This document shows positions 15,595-26,082 of a DNA stretch of 64,000 nt, in pieces. The stretch comes from Nitrobacter sp035546855 (GTDB lineage Bacteria > Pseudomonadota > Alphaproteobacteria > Rhizobiales > Xanthobacteraceae). Location of the stretch: the NCBI GenBank assembly GCA_035546855.1, contig DASZVY010000054.1, positions 1 to 64,000 on the forward strand, in the 5' to 3' direction. Under the pieces are notes generated by a model, which saw only the letters and a program-made list of their open reading frames with translations, ran no database searches and was not told where the DNA came from. The translations under genes and the position numbers were made by a program. Position 1 is the stretch's first letter. Each line of letters opens with the position of its first letter.

Positions 15595-16296
15595 TCAGGC
15601 CGGCTTGCCGATGGTCACGGTCAGCGTCCCGACGCCGTCGCAGCCGCATTCGATCTTGTCGCCGGGCTGCAGTTGCGAGACGCCGGCGGGGGTGCCGGTC
15701 ATGATGATGTCGCCGGCCTGCAATTCGACCTGCTGCGACAACTGCCAGATGATTTCCGGCACGTTCCAGATCATCTGGTCGAGATCGCCGGCCTGGGTCT
15801 CCTTGCCGTTGACCTTGAGCCAGATGCGGCCCCTGGCGGGATGGCCGATCTTGGCGGCCGGCTGCATCACGCTGCAGGGCGCGGAATTGTCGAACGACTT
15901 GCCGACCTCCCAGGGCCGTTCCTTCTTGCGCGAGGCGATCTGCAGGTCGCGGCGGGTGAGGTCGATGCCAACCGCATAGCCGTAGACGTGATCGAGCGCC
16001 TTGTCGGCGGGGATGTTCAGCCCGCCCGACTTCATCGCGACGACGAGTTCGACCTCGTGATGAAAATCCTTGGTCAGCGGCGGGTAGGGGATCGTGGCGC
16101 CGTCCTGCACGATCATGTCGGCATGCTTGGCGAAGAAGAACGGCGGCGCGCGTTCGTCATTGCCCATCTCGCGGATGTGCTCGAGATAGTTGCGGCCGAC
16201 ACACCAGATGCGGCGGACGGGAAAGGACTTGCCTTCGCCCGCGACCGGGATCGCCGGCTGGGGGGGCGGTGGAATGACATAGGACGTAGCGCTCAT
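15595..16296 (-). CDS. Fumarylacetoacetate hydrolase (FAH) family protein
   Basis: A 233-residue protein with the FAH fold signature: IWCVGRNYLEHIREMGN near the N-terminus and the metal-binding acidic set in HHEVELVVAM (Glu-x-Glu) followed later by IGIDLTRRDLQ. The late stretch GDIIMTGTPAGVSQLQPGDK is also typical. Members hydrolyse acylpyruvates, or decarboxylate oxaloacetate or 2-hydroxymuconate-type acids, using Mg2+. The precise substrate is not readable. The ATG at 16296 has gggag upstream. It is transcribed with the same orientation as the ABC exporter gene behind it but is separated by 83 bases. Confidence 0.9.
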   Translation of the reverse strand: MSATSYVIPPPPQPAIPVAGEGKSFPVRRIWCVGRNYLEHIREMGNDERAPPFFFAKHADMIVQDGATIPYPPLTKDFHHEVELVVAMKSGGLNIPADKALDHVYGYAVGIDLTRRDLQIASRKKERPWEVGKSFDNSAPCSVMQPAAKIGHPARGRIWLKVNGKETQAGDLDQMIWNVPEIIWQLSQQVELQAGDIIMTGTPAGVSQLQPGDKIECGCDGVGTLTVTIGKPA

Positions 16297-16379
16297 GGAA
16301 TACTCCCGGCAGGTTGCGCGCGGCGATGGAAGGATGTCGCCGTGGGAGACACGGCGGAAAGGATTTTGACGGCGGCACC

Positions 16380-18188
<1,809 letters not shown>

Positions 18189-18310
18189 CCGCGTTCCATT
18201 GACGCCGCAAGGCAGGGTTCCGCCCGCGCGTCAGGCCGTTGCGAAAGCTTCCGCCTCAATGCCCCGATTGAGCTGGCTTTTCAAGCCCATAGAAAAGCAT
18301 ACAGGGAATT

Positions 18311-19324
18311 TCAGGCTGTGGCCGCGTATCTCTCGGCGGTGCGGCGTTTCCGTGCAAGCTTCTCTTCCCAGGCCAGCGCATGGGCCGCGATGGTCGAGAG
18401 ATCATCATAGCGCGGCGTCCAGTCGAGAGTCGCGCGAATGCGGCCGGTGTCGGCGATCATGGTCATGATGTCACCCGGCCTGCGTTCGGAATACCGGACC
18501 GCGAAGTTGCGGCCGGACATGCGGCGGACGGCTTCGATGGTTTCCAGCACCGAGTAGCCCCGGCCGTAGCCGCAATTCAGCGTGGTCGAGGCGCCGCCGC
18601 CGCGAAGATAGGACAGCGCGGCGCGATGCGCTTCCGCGAGGTCGCTGACATGGATGAAGTCGCGGATGCAACTGCCGTCCGGCGTCGGATAGTCGGTTCC
18701 GAAGACATCCATCTTGGCGCGCTGTCCGGTCGCGGCTTCGACCGCGATCTTCAACAGGTGGGTCGCGCCCGCGGTCGACAGTCCGATGCGGGCCTGCGGG
18801 TCGGCGCCTGCGACGTTGAAGTAGCGCAGCACGACGTAGTTCAGACCGTGAGCGGTCGCGACATCGTGCAGCATGATTTCGGTCATCAGCTTCGACGAGC
18901 CATAAGGCGACAGCGGACGCGTCGGCGCGTCTTCCGACACCGGCATCCGTTCGGGATTGCCATACACGGCGGCGGTCGATGAGAAGATGAAGCGGCTGAC
19001 GCCGGATCGCACCGCGGCGTTGAGGAGGCTCCGCGTGGTCATGGTGTTGTTGCGGTAGTAGCCAAGCGGATCGCGCATCGAGTCCGGCACCACGACCGAG
19101 CCGGCGAAGTGAATGATGCTGTCCACGCCATGCGCCGCGATCACGCCGTCGACGAGATTCTCGTCGCCGGCGTCGCCGATGAACAACGGAACGCCGTCGG
19201 GAAGCGCCGACGAGAAACCGGTGGACAGGTTGTCGATGACCACGACACTCTCGCCGGCTTCCGCCAGCGCGAGCACCATATGACTGCCGATGTAACCGGC
19301 GCCGCCGGTGACGAGCACGGTCAT
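18311..19324 (-). CDS. galE: UDP-glucose 4-epimerase
   Basis: A 337-residue NAD-dependent enzyme interconverting UDP-glucose and UDP-galactose. It starts MTVLVTGGAGYIGSHMVLAL, with VVIDNLSTG next, and carries FSSTAAVYGNPERMPVSED and the active-site YGSSKLMTE (Tyr-x3-Lys). DYPTPDGSCIRDFIHVSDLA is diagnostic for GalE. The preferred start at 19324 matches the family; an in-frame extension to 19507 lacks homology. It lies divergently from the glycosyltransferase at 19458 and supplies UDP-galactose for surface glycans, or for galactolipids made by the Agt-like enzyme. Confidence 0.94.
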   Translation of the reverse strand: MTVLVTGGAGYIGSHMVLALAEAGESVVVIDNLSTGFSSALPDGVPLFIGDAGDENLVDGVIAAHGVDSIIHFAGSVVVPDSMRDPLGYYRNNTMTTRSLLNAAVRSGVSRFIFSSTAAVYGNPERMPVSEDAPTRPLSPYGSSKLMTEIMLHDVATAHGLNYVVLRYFNVAGADPQARIGLSTAGATHLLKIAVEAATGQRAKMDVFGTDYPTPDGSCIRDFIHVSDLAEAHRAALSYLRGGGASTTLNCGYGRGYSVLETIEAVRRMSGRNFAVRYSERRPGDIMTMIADTGRIRATLDWTPRYDDLSTIAAHALAWEEKLARKRRTAERYAATA

Positions 19325-19457
19325 GGGTTCGTCCTTCCGCTCAATTGCGGGGAGGACGCTATCCGGCCCAGGGTGAAAAGGGGGTTTCGGACGATGGCAA
19401 CTGGCCACTATGCTTAATGTTGCGTATAGGACGTGCGCGAAAACGGAGCGTTCCGGG

Positions 19458-20504
19458 GTGGCACTCGACAGCAAGTCCGCGCGCGATCTGCAACTGATCG
19501 TGGCCAATCTGCACTGGCGTTATTCAGGGGTCACCGCGACCAGCCGGATGGTCACGCCGCTGCTGGCCAGGATGTTCCACACCGCATGGCTAGGTCCCGA
19601 TGCACCCGACGACGTCGCGCGCATCGGCTGCGGCGATCTCCTGAAACTCTGGCGCCGTCGCACCCCACTGGTCTGGCACGCGCGACGCAACAACGACATG
19701 CTTGTCGGCGTCGCATTGAAGGCGTTGGGGTGGCCGCTGAAGCTGCTGTTCACGTCCGCGGCGCAGCGCCATCATACATGGATCACGCGCTGGCTGATCC
19801 GCCGCATGGATGCTGTCATCGCGACCAGCGATGTGTCCGCATCTTTCCTCAAACGCGCGGCGACGGTGGTTCATCACGGCGTCGATACCGATTGTTACGT
19901 GCCGCCGCAGGATCGCGCGGCGGCATTCGCGGAATCGGGATTGCCCGGCCGTTACGCGATCGGCTGCTTCGGCCGCGTGCGCGCACAGAAGGGCACCGAC
20001 GTGTTCGTCGACGCGATGTGCCGGCTGTTGCCGCATTATCCTAATTTCAGCGCGGTTGTCGTCGGGGCCATCACGCCGGACCAGATGGCGTTTGCGCAGG
20101 GGCTGAAAACGAAGATTGCTGCTGCCGGTCTGCAGTCGCGCATTCGCATTACCGGCGAGTTGCCGGTCGCGGAGGTCCGGCGCTGGTATCAGCGGCTCAC
20201 GATTTTCGCATTCACCTCGCGCAACGAAGGGTTCGGCGTCACCCTCATCGAGGCGATGTCGGTCGGCGCGGCCCTCGTGGCATCACGCGCGGGTGCGGCC
20301 GAACTCGTCGTCAGGGATGGCCATACCGGCCTGCTGGTGCCGCCGGGCGATGTCGAGGCGCTGGTGGCCGCGCTGGAGCCGCTGATGCGCGATCCTGCTG
20401 CAGCGGCGGCAATGGGCGCGCGCGCGAGAGAGTCAGTCGTCGCGAACCATAGTCTGGATGCGGAGGCGCAAGGGATCGCGGCGGTCTATCGATCGCTGCT
20501 TTGA
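19458..20504 (+). CDS. GT4-type glycosyltransferase, LPS core candidate
   Basis: A 348-residue GT-B transferase from a GTG start at 19458, which has ggag nine bases upstream; an ATG at 19410 would add 16 residues without a ribosome-binding site. The N-terminus LQLIVANLHWRYSGVTATSR and the C-terminal FAFTSRNEGFGVTLIEAMSV (the E-x7-E nucleotide-sugar motif) place it in family 4. GCFGRVRAQKGTDVFVDAM is the phosphate-binding loop region. It converges on gmhB and the two share 19 bases at their 3' ends. Core assembly is suggested by the neighbouring heptose genes, not by sequence alone. Confidence 0.85.
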   Translation: MALDSKSARDLQLIVANLHWRYSGVTATSRMVTPLLARMFHTAWLGPDAPDDVARIGCGDLLKLWRRRTPLVWHARRNNDMLVGVALKALGWPLKLLFTSAAQRHHTWITRWLIRRMDAVIATSDVSASFLKRAATVVHHGVDTDCYVPPQDRAAAFAESGLPGRYAIGCFGRVRAQKGTDVFVDAMCRLLPHYPNFSAVVVGAITPDQMAFAQGLKTKIAAAGLQSRIRITGELPVAEVRRWYQRLTIFAFTSRNEGFGVTLIEAMSVGAALVASRAGAAELVVRDGHTGLLVPPGDVEALVAALEPLMRDPAAAAAMGARARESVVANHSLDAEAQGIAAVYRSLL

Positions 20505-21019
20505 CGCGCGAGACAATCCGCGACAAACGCATCGAGATCGCCGCCCGCGAACAGAAAGCCGGGCAAGCCGGCCCCGCGCGCGGCCTCGATGTCGGTCTCG
20601 CGATCGCCGATGACGAAGCTGCCTCTGGGCTCGACCGGCCAGTGCCGCATCAGGTCGAGGATCATGCCGGGCTTCGGTTTCCGCCAGGGATGATCTTCCA
20701 GATATCCCGCGACGGTCCCGTCGGGATGATGCGGACAATACCTGATGTCGTCGATGCGGGCACCTTGCGCGGAGAGATGGGCCAGCATCCAGTCGTGCAG
20801 CGCGTGAAGCTGATCTTCGCTGAACAGTCCGCGCGCAACGCCGGACTGGTTGGTGAAGATGAAGACGAGATACCCGACGTCGTTCAGCCGCCGGATGGCC
20901 TGCGCCGCATTCGGCATCCAGCGGATTCGCTCTCGGGTTCCCATGTAACCGTCGTCATGATTGATGACGCCGTCCCTGTCGAGAAACGCGGCCGGTCTGG
21001 GTTGAGTCGATCCGCTCAT
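20486..21019 (-). CDS. gmhB: D-glycero-beta-D-manno-heptose 1,7-bisphosphate 7-phosphatase
   Basis: A 177-residue HAD phosphatase. FLDRDGVINHD gives the nucleophile Asp14 and acid Asp16, FTNQSGVARG the second motif, and RKPKPGMILDL plus GDRETDIEAARGAG the remaining ones. It removes the 7-phosphate during ADP-heptose synthesis. One oddity: family members bind zinc with a Cys-x-His and a later Cys-x-Cys just before the RKP motif; here Cys95 and His97 are kept, but the later pair is replaced by His110 and Trp112, so the zinc site is probably altered. It overlaps the waaF end by four bases, which indicates co-transcription. Confidence 0.9.
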   Translation of the reverse strand: MSGSTQPRPAAFLDRDGVINHDDGYMGTRERIRWMPNAAQAIRRLNDVGYLVFIFTNQSGVARGLFSEDQLHALHDWMLAHLSAQGARIDDIRYCPHHPDGTVAGYLEDHPWRKPKPGMILDLMRHWPVEPRGSFVIGDRETDIEAARGAGLPGFLFAGGDLDAFVADCLARQSSDR

Positions 21020-22080
21020 GCCGCGCCAATCTCCGCCAGCACGCGCTCGGCAATGGCGGCGACCTCGGAGGCGGGAATGTCGCGCATGCAGCGATGGTCG
21101 TTCATGGTGCAGACCGGGCGGTGGCAGGGCTGGCAGGCCACGAAGGTCCTGGTCTGGATCGTGGCCGCGAGCGGGTTCAGGGGAGCCCAGTGGTAGGGAC
21201 TGGTGGGGCCGAAAATGCCCATGGTCGGGGTGCCCAGGGCAGCGGCGACGTGCATCAGCCCGGAATCGTTGGAGATGGCGACGCTGGCGGCGGCCATGGC
21301 CAGAATGCCGTTGCGCAGATCGTTGCCGGTCAGGTCCCGGACGAGGGGTCCTCCCGCCGCGACGATGTCCGCCGCGAGACTCTTTTCGCCGGGACCGCCC
21401 ACCACCCATGTGGCGATGCCGCGCTCGCCCAGCATTCGGGCCGCGTCCCCATAATAGGGCCAGCGCTTGCCCGAGCCGACCGACCCCGGGGCCAGCGCGA
21501 CAACCGGCCCGGGCGCCAACCCATTGGTCTGGCGCCAGGCGCGGACGTCCCCGGCGGGCACCCGGAGTTGTGGTTCCGGCCATTCGGCGTCTCGTGTCGT
21601 CCCTTCCGGCAGGGCGAGGGAGGCCTTCTGGTCGATCATCCGCGGCAGCTTCTTCTCGCCCCAGCGCCAGCGGTTCAGCAGGCCGAACCGCATCTCGCCC
21701 ACGAACCCCACGCGCTCGGGAATGCCCGCCAGGGCGGGCGCGAGCGCGGATTTCCAGGTCCGCGGCATGACCAGCGCGGTTCCATAACCCCGCGCGCGGA
21801 ATTGTTGTGCCAGAGCCCACTGGCGGGCCAGCGCTAGACGGCCGCGCGGCATGTCCCACACGATGCCGGTTCGTACGCCGGGCATGTAGTCCACCAGGGG
21901 AGCGCACAGCGAAGTAACGAGGATGTCGACCGGGCGGTTGGGCCAGCGCTCCCTCAGAACGCGGACGACGGTCTGGCCGCGGACGAAATCACCGATCCAC
22001 ATGTAGGGGACGATCAGGATCGGGCGGGTATCGTCCGGGTCGGCCGGAACAGCCGCCAGTTCTCGCGAATCTTGATTCAT
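21016..22080 (-). CDS. waaF: LPS heptosyltransferase, WaaF/RfaF type (GT9)
   Basis: A 354-residue GT-B enzyme that adds heptose from ADP-heptose to the LPS inner core at the inner membrane. Motifs: ILIVPYMWIGDFVRGQTVVR at the N-terminus, ALVMPRTWKSALAPALAGIP and the C-terminal AISNDSGLMHVAAALGTPTM with FGPTSPYHWAPL, diagnostic for GT9. The ATG at 22080 (MNQDSRE) is preferred to an upstream ATG at 22140. It is the first gene of a two-gene unit with gmhB and diverges from hldD, so two heptose units share one promoter region (22081-22261). Confidence 0.92.
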   Translation of the reverse strand: MNQDSRELAAVPADPDDTRPILIVPYMWIGDFVRGQTVVRVLRERWPNRPVDILVTSLCAPLVDYMPGVRTGIVWDMPRGRLALARQWALAQQFRARGYGTALVMPRTWKSALAPALAGIPERVGFVGEMRFGLLNRWRWGEKKLPRMIDQKASLALPEGTTRDAEWPEPQLRVPAGDVRAWRQTNGLAPGPVVALAPGSVGSGKRWPYYGDAARMLGERGIATWVVGGPGEKSLAADIVAAGGPLVRDLTGNDLRNGILAMAAASVAISNDSGLMHVAAALGTPTMGIFGPTSPYHWAPLNPLAATIQTRTFVACQPCHRPVCTMNDHRCMRDIPASEVAAIAERVLAEIGAA

Positions 22081-22261
22081 ATATTTCCCGGCCGGCGACT
22101 GCCTTCGATTGATCTCTTGTCGGTTAGCCGGTCGCCCCAAGCAGGTAAAGCCTCGTCACGATACTCTTTCGCCGCGCGCCGGTCGTCTCCAGAACCGGCC
22201 AAGTTGCCTGATAGGCCGGAGTAAGGCAAAGCTGGCGCTGCACAATCCTGGATGGGACGTC

Positions 22262-23242
22262 ATGCTGCTGGTCACCGGGGGCGCCGGCTTCATTGGATCG
22301 AATCTCGTGGCCGCGCTCAATGAGGGCGGGCGCACCGACGTGGCCGTCTGCGACCTCCTCGGTCACGACGGCAAGTGGCGAAATCTTGCCAAGCGGCAGT
22401 TGGCGGATGTGGTTCCCCCGTCCGGCCTCTCTGACTGGCTGCAGGGTCGGAAGCTGGACGCCGTCGTGCATCTCGGCGCGATTTCGGAAACCACGGCGAC
22501 CGATGGCGACCTGGTGATCGAGACCAACTTCCGCCTGTCCCTGCGCCTGCTCGACTGGTGCACCGCCCATTCCACGCCTTTCATCTACGCCTCGTCCGCG
22601 GCCACCTATGGCGACGGAGCGCAGGGGTTTCGCGACGACGACAGCGTGGCGGCGCTGAAGACGCTGAGGCCGATGAACCTCTATGGCTGGAGCAAGCATC
22701 TGTTCGACATGGTCGTCGCCGAGCGTGCGGCGCGCGGCGAGAAACTGCCGCCGCAATGGGCGGGCCTGAAGTTTTTCAATGTGTTCGGTCCGAACGAATA
22801 TCACAAGGGCCCGATGATGAGCGTGCTGGCGCGCCGCTTCGACGATGTGAAGGCCGGGCGCCGCGTGCAATTGTTCAAGTCGCATCGGGAGGGGATCGCC
22901 GACGGCGATCAGCGCCGTGACTTCATCTATGTCGACGATGTCGTGCGCGTCATGGTGTGGCTGCTCAAGACGCCCTCGGTGAGCGGCATTTTCAATGTGG
23001 GAACGGGCCGGGCGCGCAGCTTCCGCGATCTGATGCTCGCGGCCTATTCCGCGCTTGGCGCGCCGCCGAACATCGAATACGTCGACATGCCCGAGCAAAT
23101 TCGCGGTAGCTATCAATATTTCACGCAGAGCGAGAGCGAGCGACTGCGTGACGCCGGCTACAACGCTGGCTTTACGCCGCTTGAGGACGCGGTCCACGCC
23201 TACGTCAGCGGTTTTCTCGATCGCGCCGACCGCTTCCGCTGA
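22262..23242 (+). CDS. hldD: ADP-L-glycero-D-manno-heptose 6-epimerase
   Basis: A 326-residue extended SDR enzyme converting ADP-D-glycero-heptose to the L-glycero form, the last step of donor synthesis. It starts MLLVTGGAGFIGSNLVAALN. The catalytic region reads YASSAATYGDGAQGFRDDDS, with NLYGWSKHLFD providing the Tyr-x3-Lys pair; KFFNVFGPNEYHKGPMMSVL and DFIYVDDVVRVM are characteristic of HldD. The start at 22262 fits the family; the open frame upstream to 22109 has none of its features. hldE follows 23 bases later. Confidence 0.95.
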   Translation: MLLVTGGAGFIGSNLVAALNEGGRTDVAVCDLLGHDGKWRNLAKRQLADVVPPSGLSDWLQGRKLDAVVHLGAISETTATDGDLVIETNFRLSLRLLDWCTAHSTPFIYASSAATYGDGAQGFRDDDSVAALKTLRPMNLYGWSKHLFDMVVAERAARGEKLPPQWAGLKFFNVFGPNEYHKGPMMSVLARRFDDVKAGRRVQLFKSHREGIADGDQRRDFIYVDDVVRVMVWLLKTPSVSGIFNVGTGRARSFRDLMLAAYSALGAPPNIEYVDMPEQIRGSYQYFTQSESERLRDAGYNAGFTPLEDAVHAYVSGFLDRADRFR

Positions 23243-23265
23243 CGGCGTAACAGGTGAAGGTTTGA

Positions 23266-24735
23266 ATGTTCGATTTTGATGCGCTGTTGCATGAATTTCC
23301 GGTCCGGACGGTGCTCTGCGTCGGCGACCCCATGCTCGACGAATTCGTCTACGGCGAAATCTCGCGCATTTCGCCGGAAGCGCCCGCGCCCGTGATTGCG
23401 GTTCAGCGCAGCGAAACTCAGGTCGGCGGCGCGGGGAACGTTGCGCGCAATATCGCGGCGCTCGGCGCACATTGCATCTTCGTCGGACTCGTGGGCGATG
23501 ACGATGTCGGCAAAAGCCTCCAAGCGGCGCTGGCCGCCGAATCGCTGATCGAGCCGCTGCTGATCGCGGACCCCGCGCGGCCGACCACGCGGAAGGTGCG
23601 TTTCGTTTCGGAGCATTTCTCGACCCACATGCTGCGTGCGGATTGGGAATCAACCGCCCCGGCCGCGTCGTCGATCGAGCAGTCGTTGATCGATACGATT
23701 CTCGCGCAGTTGCCGCGCGCGGACATCGTGCTGCTGTCCGACTATGCGAAGGGAACTCTAACCGCGCGCGTGGTCCGCAACGTGATCGATGCCGCGCGCA
23801 AGATCGGCAAAAAGGTCATCGTCGATCCCAAGAGCGCCAACTTTGCGATTTATCGCGGAGCGACGGTCCTGACCCCCAACCGCAAGGAATTCATGGAAGC
23901 GACCCGGAGCGCGGCCGACAGCGAGGTAGCGATTTCCGCGGCCGCGCGGGAGGCGATGTTGCTGGCGGATTGCGAGGCTCTGCTGGTGACGCGGAGCGAA
24001 AACGGCATGACGCTGGTGCCGCGCGAAGGGGATGCGGTTCATGTCCCGGCGTATCCGGTCAAGGTTCGCGATGTCACGGGCGCGGGGGATACGGTGGCCG
24101 CCGTTCTGGCGGTTGCGCTGGTGGCGGGGCTGGACTGGGAGGCGGTGTTGAGATGCGCGAGCGCGGCGGCGGCCGTGGCGGTCGGCAAAAGCGGAACCGC
24201 CATCGTCACCCTCGCCGAGCTGCGGCGCAAGATTTTGCCGCATGCGTTTCTTGCGGCGGAGGAGAAGATCGTATCGACCGCCGATCTCGACCGGCGTTTG
24301 TCGGTTTGGCGCGATCAGGGGCTGCGCATCGGTTTCACCAACGGCTGCTTCGATATCCTGCACCCCGGCCATGTCAAGGTTCTGACCAGCGCGCGCGGCG
24401 CGTGCGACCGCCTGATTGTCGGCCTCAACAGCGATGCGTCGGTACGGCGTCTCAAAGGCGAGGGGCGGCCTGTGCAGAGCGAGCAGGCGAGGGCCGAGGT
24501 TCTGGCGGCGCTCGAGGCGGTGGATCTCGTCGTGATTTTCGAGGACGACACCCCTCGGGATTTGATCGCGCGCATCCGGCCCGGCGTCCTCGTCAAGGGG
24601 GGTGACTACACGCGCGAGCAGGTGGTCGGGCATGAGATCGTCGAATCGGATGGCGGCGAAGTGTTGCTGGTCGACATCCTCCAGGGCTTCAGCACAACAT
24701 CGTTGGTCGAGCAGGCGCGGATCAACAAGTCATGA
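23266..24735 (+). CDS. hldE: Bifunctional heptose-7-phosphate kinase / heptose-1-phosphate adenylyltransferase
   Basis: A 489-residue fusion. Residues 1-320 are a PfkB/ribokinase-type kinase, with VGGAGNVARNIAALG and the catalytic VRDVTGAGDTVAAVLA. From about residue 350 a nucleotidyltransferase domain begins IGFTNGCFDILHPGHVKVL (the HxGH motif), with VLVKGGDYTREQVVG near the end. The enzyme phosphorylates heptose 7-phosphate at C1 and, after GmhB acts, transfers AMP. The full-length two-domain form matches E. coli HldE. It overlaps the next gene by four bases. The isomerase GmhA, needed for the first step, is not in this window. Confidence 0.95.
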   Translation: MFDFDALLHEFPVRTVLCVGDPMLDEFVYGEISRISPEAPAPVIAVQRSETQVGGAGNVARNIAALGAHCIFVGLVGDDDVGKSLQAALAAESLIEPLLIADPARPTTRKVRFVSEHFSTHMLRADWESTAPAASSIEQSLIDTILAQLPRADIVLLSDYAKGTLTARVVRNVIDAARKIGKKVIVDPKSANFAIYRGATVLTPNRKEFMEATRSAADSEVAISAAAREAMLLADCEALLVTRSENGMTLVPREGDAVHVPAYPVKVRDVTGAGDTVAAVLAVALVAGLDWEAVLRCASAAAAVAVGKSGTAIVTLAELRRKILPHAFLAAEEKIVSTADLDRRLSVWRDQGLRIGFTNGCFDILHPGHVKVLTSARGACDRLIVGLNSDASVRRLKGEGRPVQSEQARAEVLAALEAVDLVVIFEDDTPRDLIARIRPGVLVKGGDYTREQVVGHEIVESDGGEVLLVDILQGFSTTSLVEQARINKS

Positions 24736-26042
24736 CAGCGGTGATGTCGAACTCCTCCGGTCGCGGGATTCTTCCACCACCAGATGCTGTCGTCACCTGG
24801 ATGAAAGCGGCGGATACAGCCGCCATTCTGATCGCCGCCGCCTTGCCGTGGTCGACGACGCTCGTTGCGGTCTTTGTCGTCGCCTGGCTGATCGCCCTGG
24901 CGCCCACCATCAAGGTCCACGATTTTATGGATCTCTTCCGGCGGCCCGCCTGTCTGTTGCCGGTGGTATTTTTCGTTCTCGCCGTTCTCGGCCTGCTTTG
25001 GTCGGAAGCGCCATGGCATGACAGGCTGTATGGAATCGGCCCGATGGCCAAGCTTCTCGCCATCCCGCTCCTGATCTATCATTTCCAGCGCTCGGCCCGC
25101 GGCATGTGGATTTTTGCCGCGTTCCTCGCGTCGTGCACGATCCTGATGTGCATGTCGTGGCTCGTCGCTTTCGACCCCCGCTGGGCGTTGAAGAAGGACG
25201 CGGAGTATGGCGTTCCCGTCAAGAATTACATCGACCAGAGCCAGGAATTCGCGCTTTGCGCCGTCGCTTTGGCGTGGCCGATCCTGAAGACCATCCGGAC
25301 AAGGCATTACGGCCCGGCCGTTGCGTATGTGGTTCTTGCGGCGGCCTTCCTCGTCAATATGATGTACGTGACGGTATCGCGCACGACGCTCGTGGCGATG
25401 CCGGTCATGCTGGTTGCTTTCGCCGCCTTCCATCTCAGGCGCCGTGGCACCGTCACGGCGGTCGTGGTTTTGGCGCTGGCCGTCGGCGCGCTCTGGTTCG
25501 TCGCGCCGAATTTACGGATGCGCACGCAGGCCGCCATTTCCGAATACCAGCAGTATCACGATGCCAATGCGGCTTCGTCGGTCGGCCTGAGGCTTGAGTT
25601 TTGGCGAAAATCGTTGAGGTTCCTGGCTGAGGAGCCTGTTCTCGGACACGGAACCGGCTCCATCCGGACGATGTTCGCCCGCTCTGCGAAAGGGCAGACC
25701 GGAGCATCCGCCGAGATCATCAACAATCCCCATAACCAGACGCTGAATGTCGCGGTGCAGTGGGGAATTGTCGGAGTCGTTATCCTTTATGCCATGTGGA
25801 TCGCTCACCTGCTGCTGTTTCGCGGCGGCCACGGCCTCCCCGTCTGGGTCGGGCTGCTGGTGGTGGTCCAGAACGTCGTCAGTTCGCTGTTCAATTCCCA
25901 TCTGGCCGATTTCAACGAGGGATGGATGTATGTCCTGGGCGTCGGTATAGCTGGCGGGATCGTGCTGCGAGGAAGCGGGACGTCGAAGGCAGAAGCGGAT
26001 GTCCCGGGCCGGGCCAAGGGCATTCCGGCGCAGGACGGATAG
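24732..26042 (+). CDS. O-antigen ligase family (Wzy_C) membrane protein
   Basis: A 436-residue protein with about ten to twelve hydrophobic segments and the typical periplasmic loop late in the sequence: PVLGHGTGSIRTMFARS, then NNPHNQTLNVAVQWGIVGVV, whose His belongs to the family's conserved motif. Related enzymes join O-antigen to the lipid A-core (WaaL) or polymerise it (Wzy). The link to hldE through an ATGA overlap favours a ligase acting on the heptose-containing core. The sequence alone does not separate ligase from polymerase. Confidence 0.82.
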   Translation: MTAVMSNSSGRGILPPPDAVVTWMKAADTAAILIAAALPWSTTLVAVFVVAWLIALAPTIKVHDFMDLFRRPACLLPVVFFVLAVLGLLWSEAPWHDRLYGIGPMAKLLAIPLLIYHFQRSARGMWIFAAFLASCTILMCMSWLVAFDPRWALKKDAEYGVPVKNYIDQSQEFALCAVALAWPILKTIRTRHYGPAVAYVVLAAAFLVNMMYVTVSRTTLVAMPVMLVAFAAFHLRRRGTVTAVVVLALAVGALWFVAPNLRMRTQAAISEYQQYHDANAASSVGLRLEFWRKSLRFLAEEPVLGHGTGSIRTMFARSAKGQTGASAEIINNPHNQTLNVAVQWGIVGVVILYAMWIAHLLLFRGGHGLPVWVGLLVVVQNVVSSLFNSHLADFNEGWMYVLGVGIAGGIVLRGSGTSKAEADVPGRAKGIPAQDG

Positions 26043-26082
26043 ACCTCGCGAGGCCCGACGGGTCGTCGTTACTGGATGGTGC

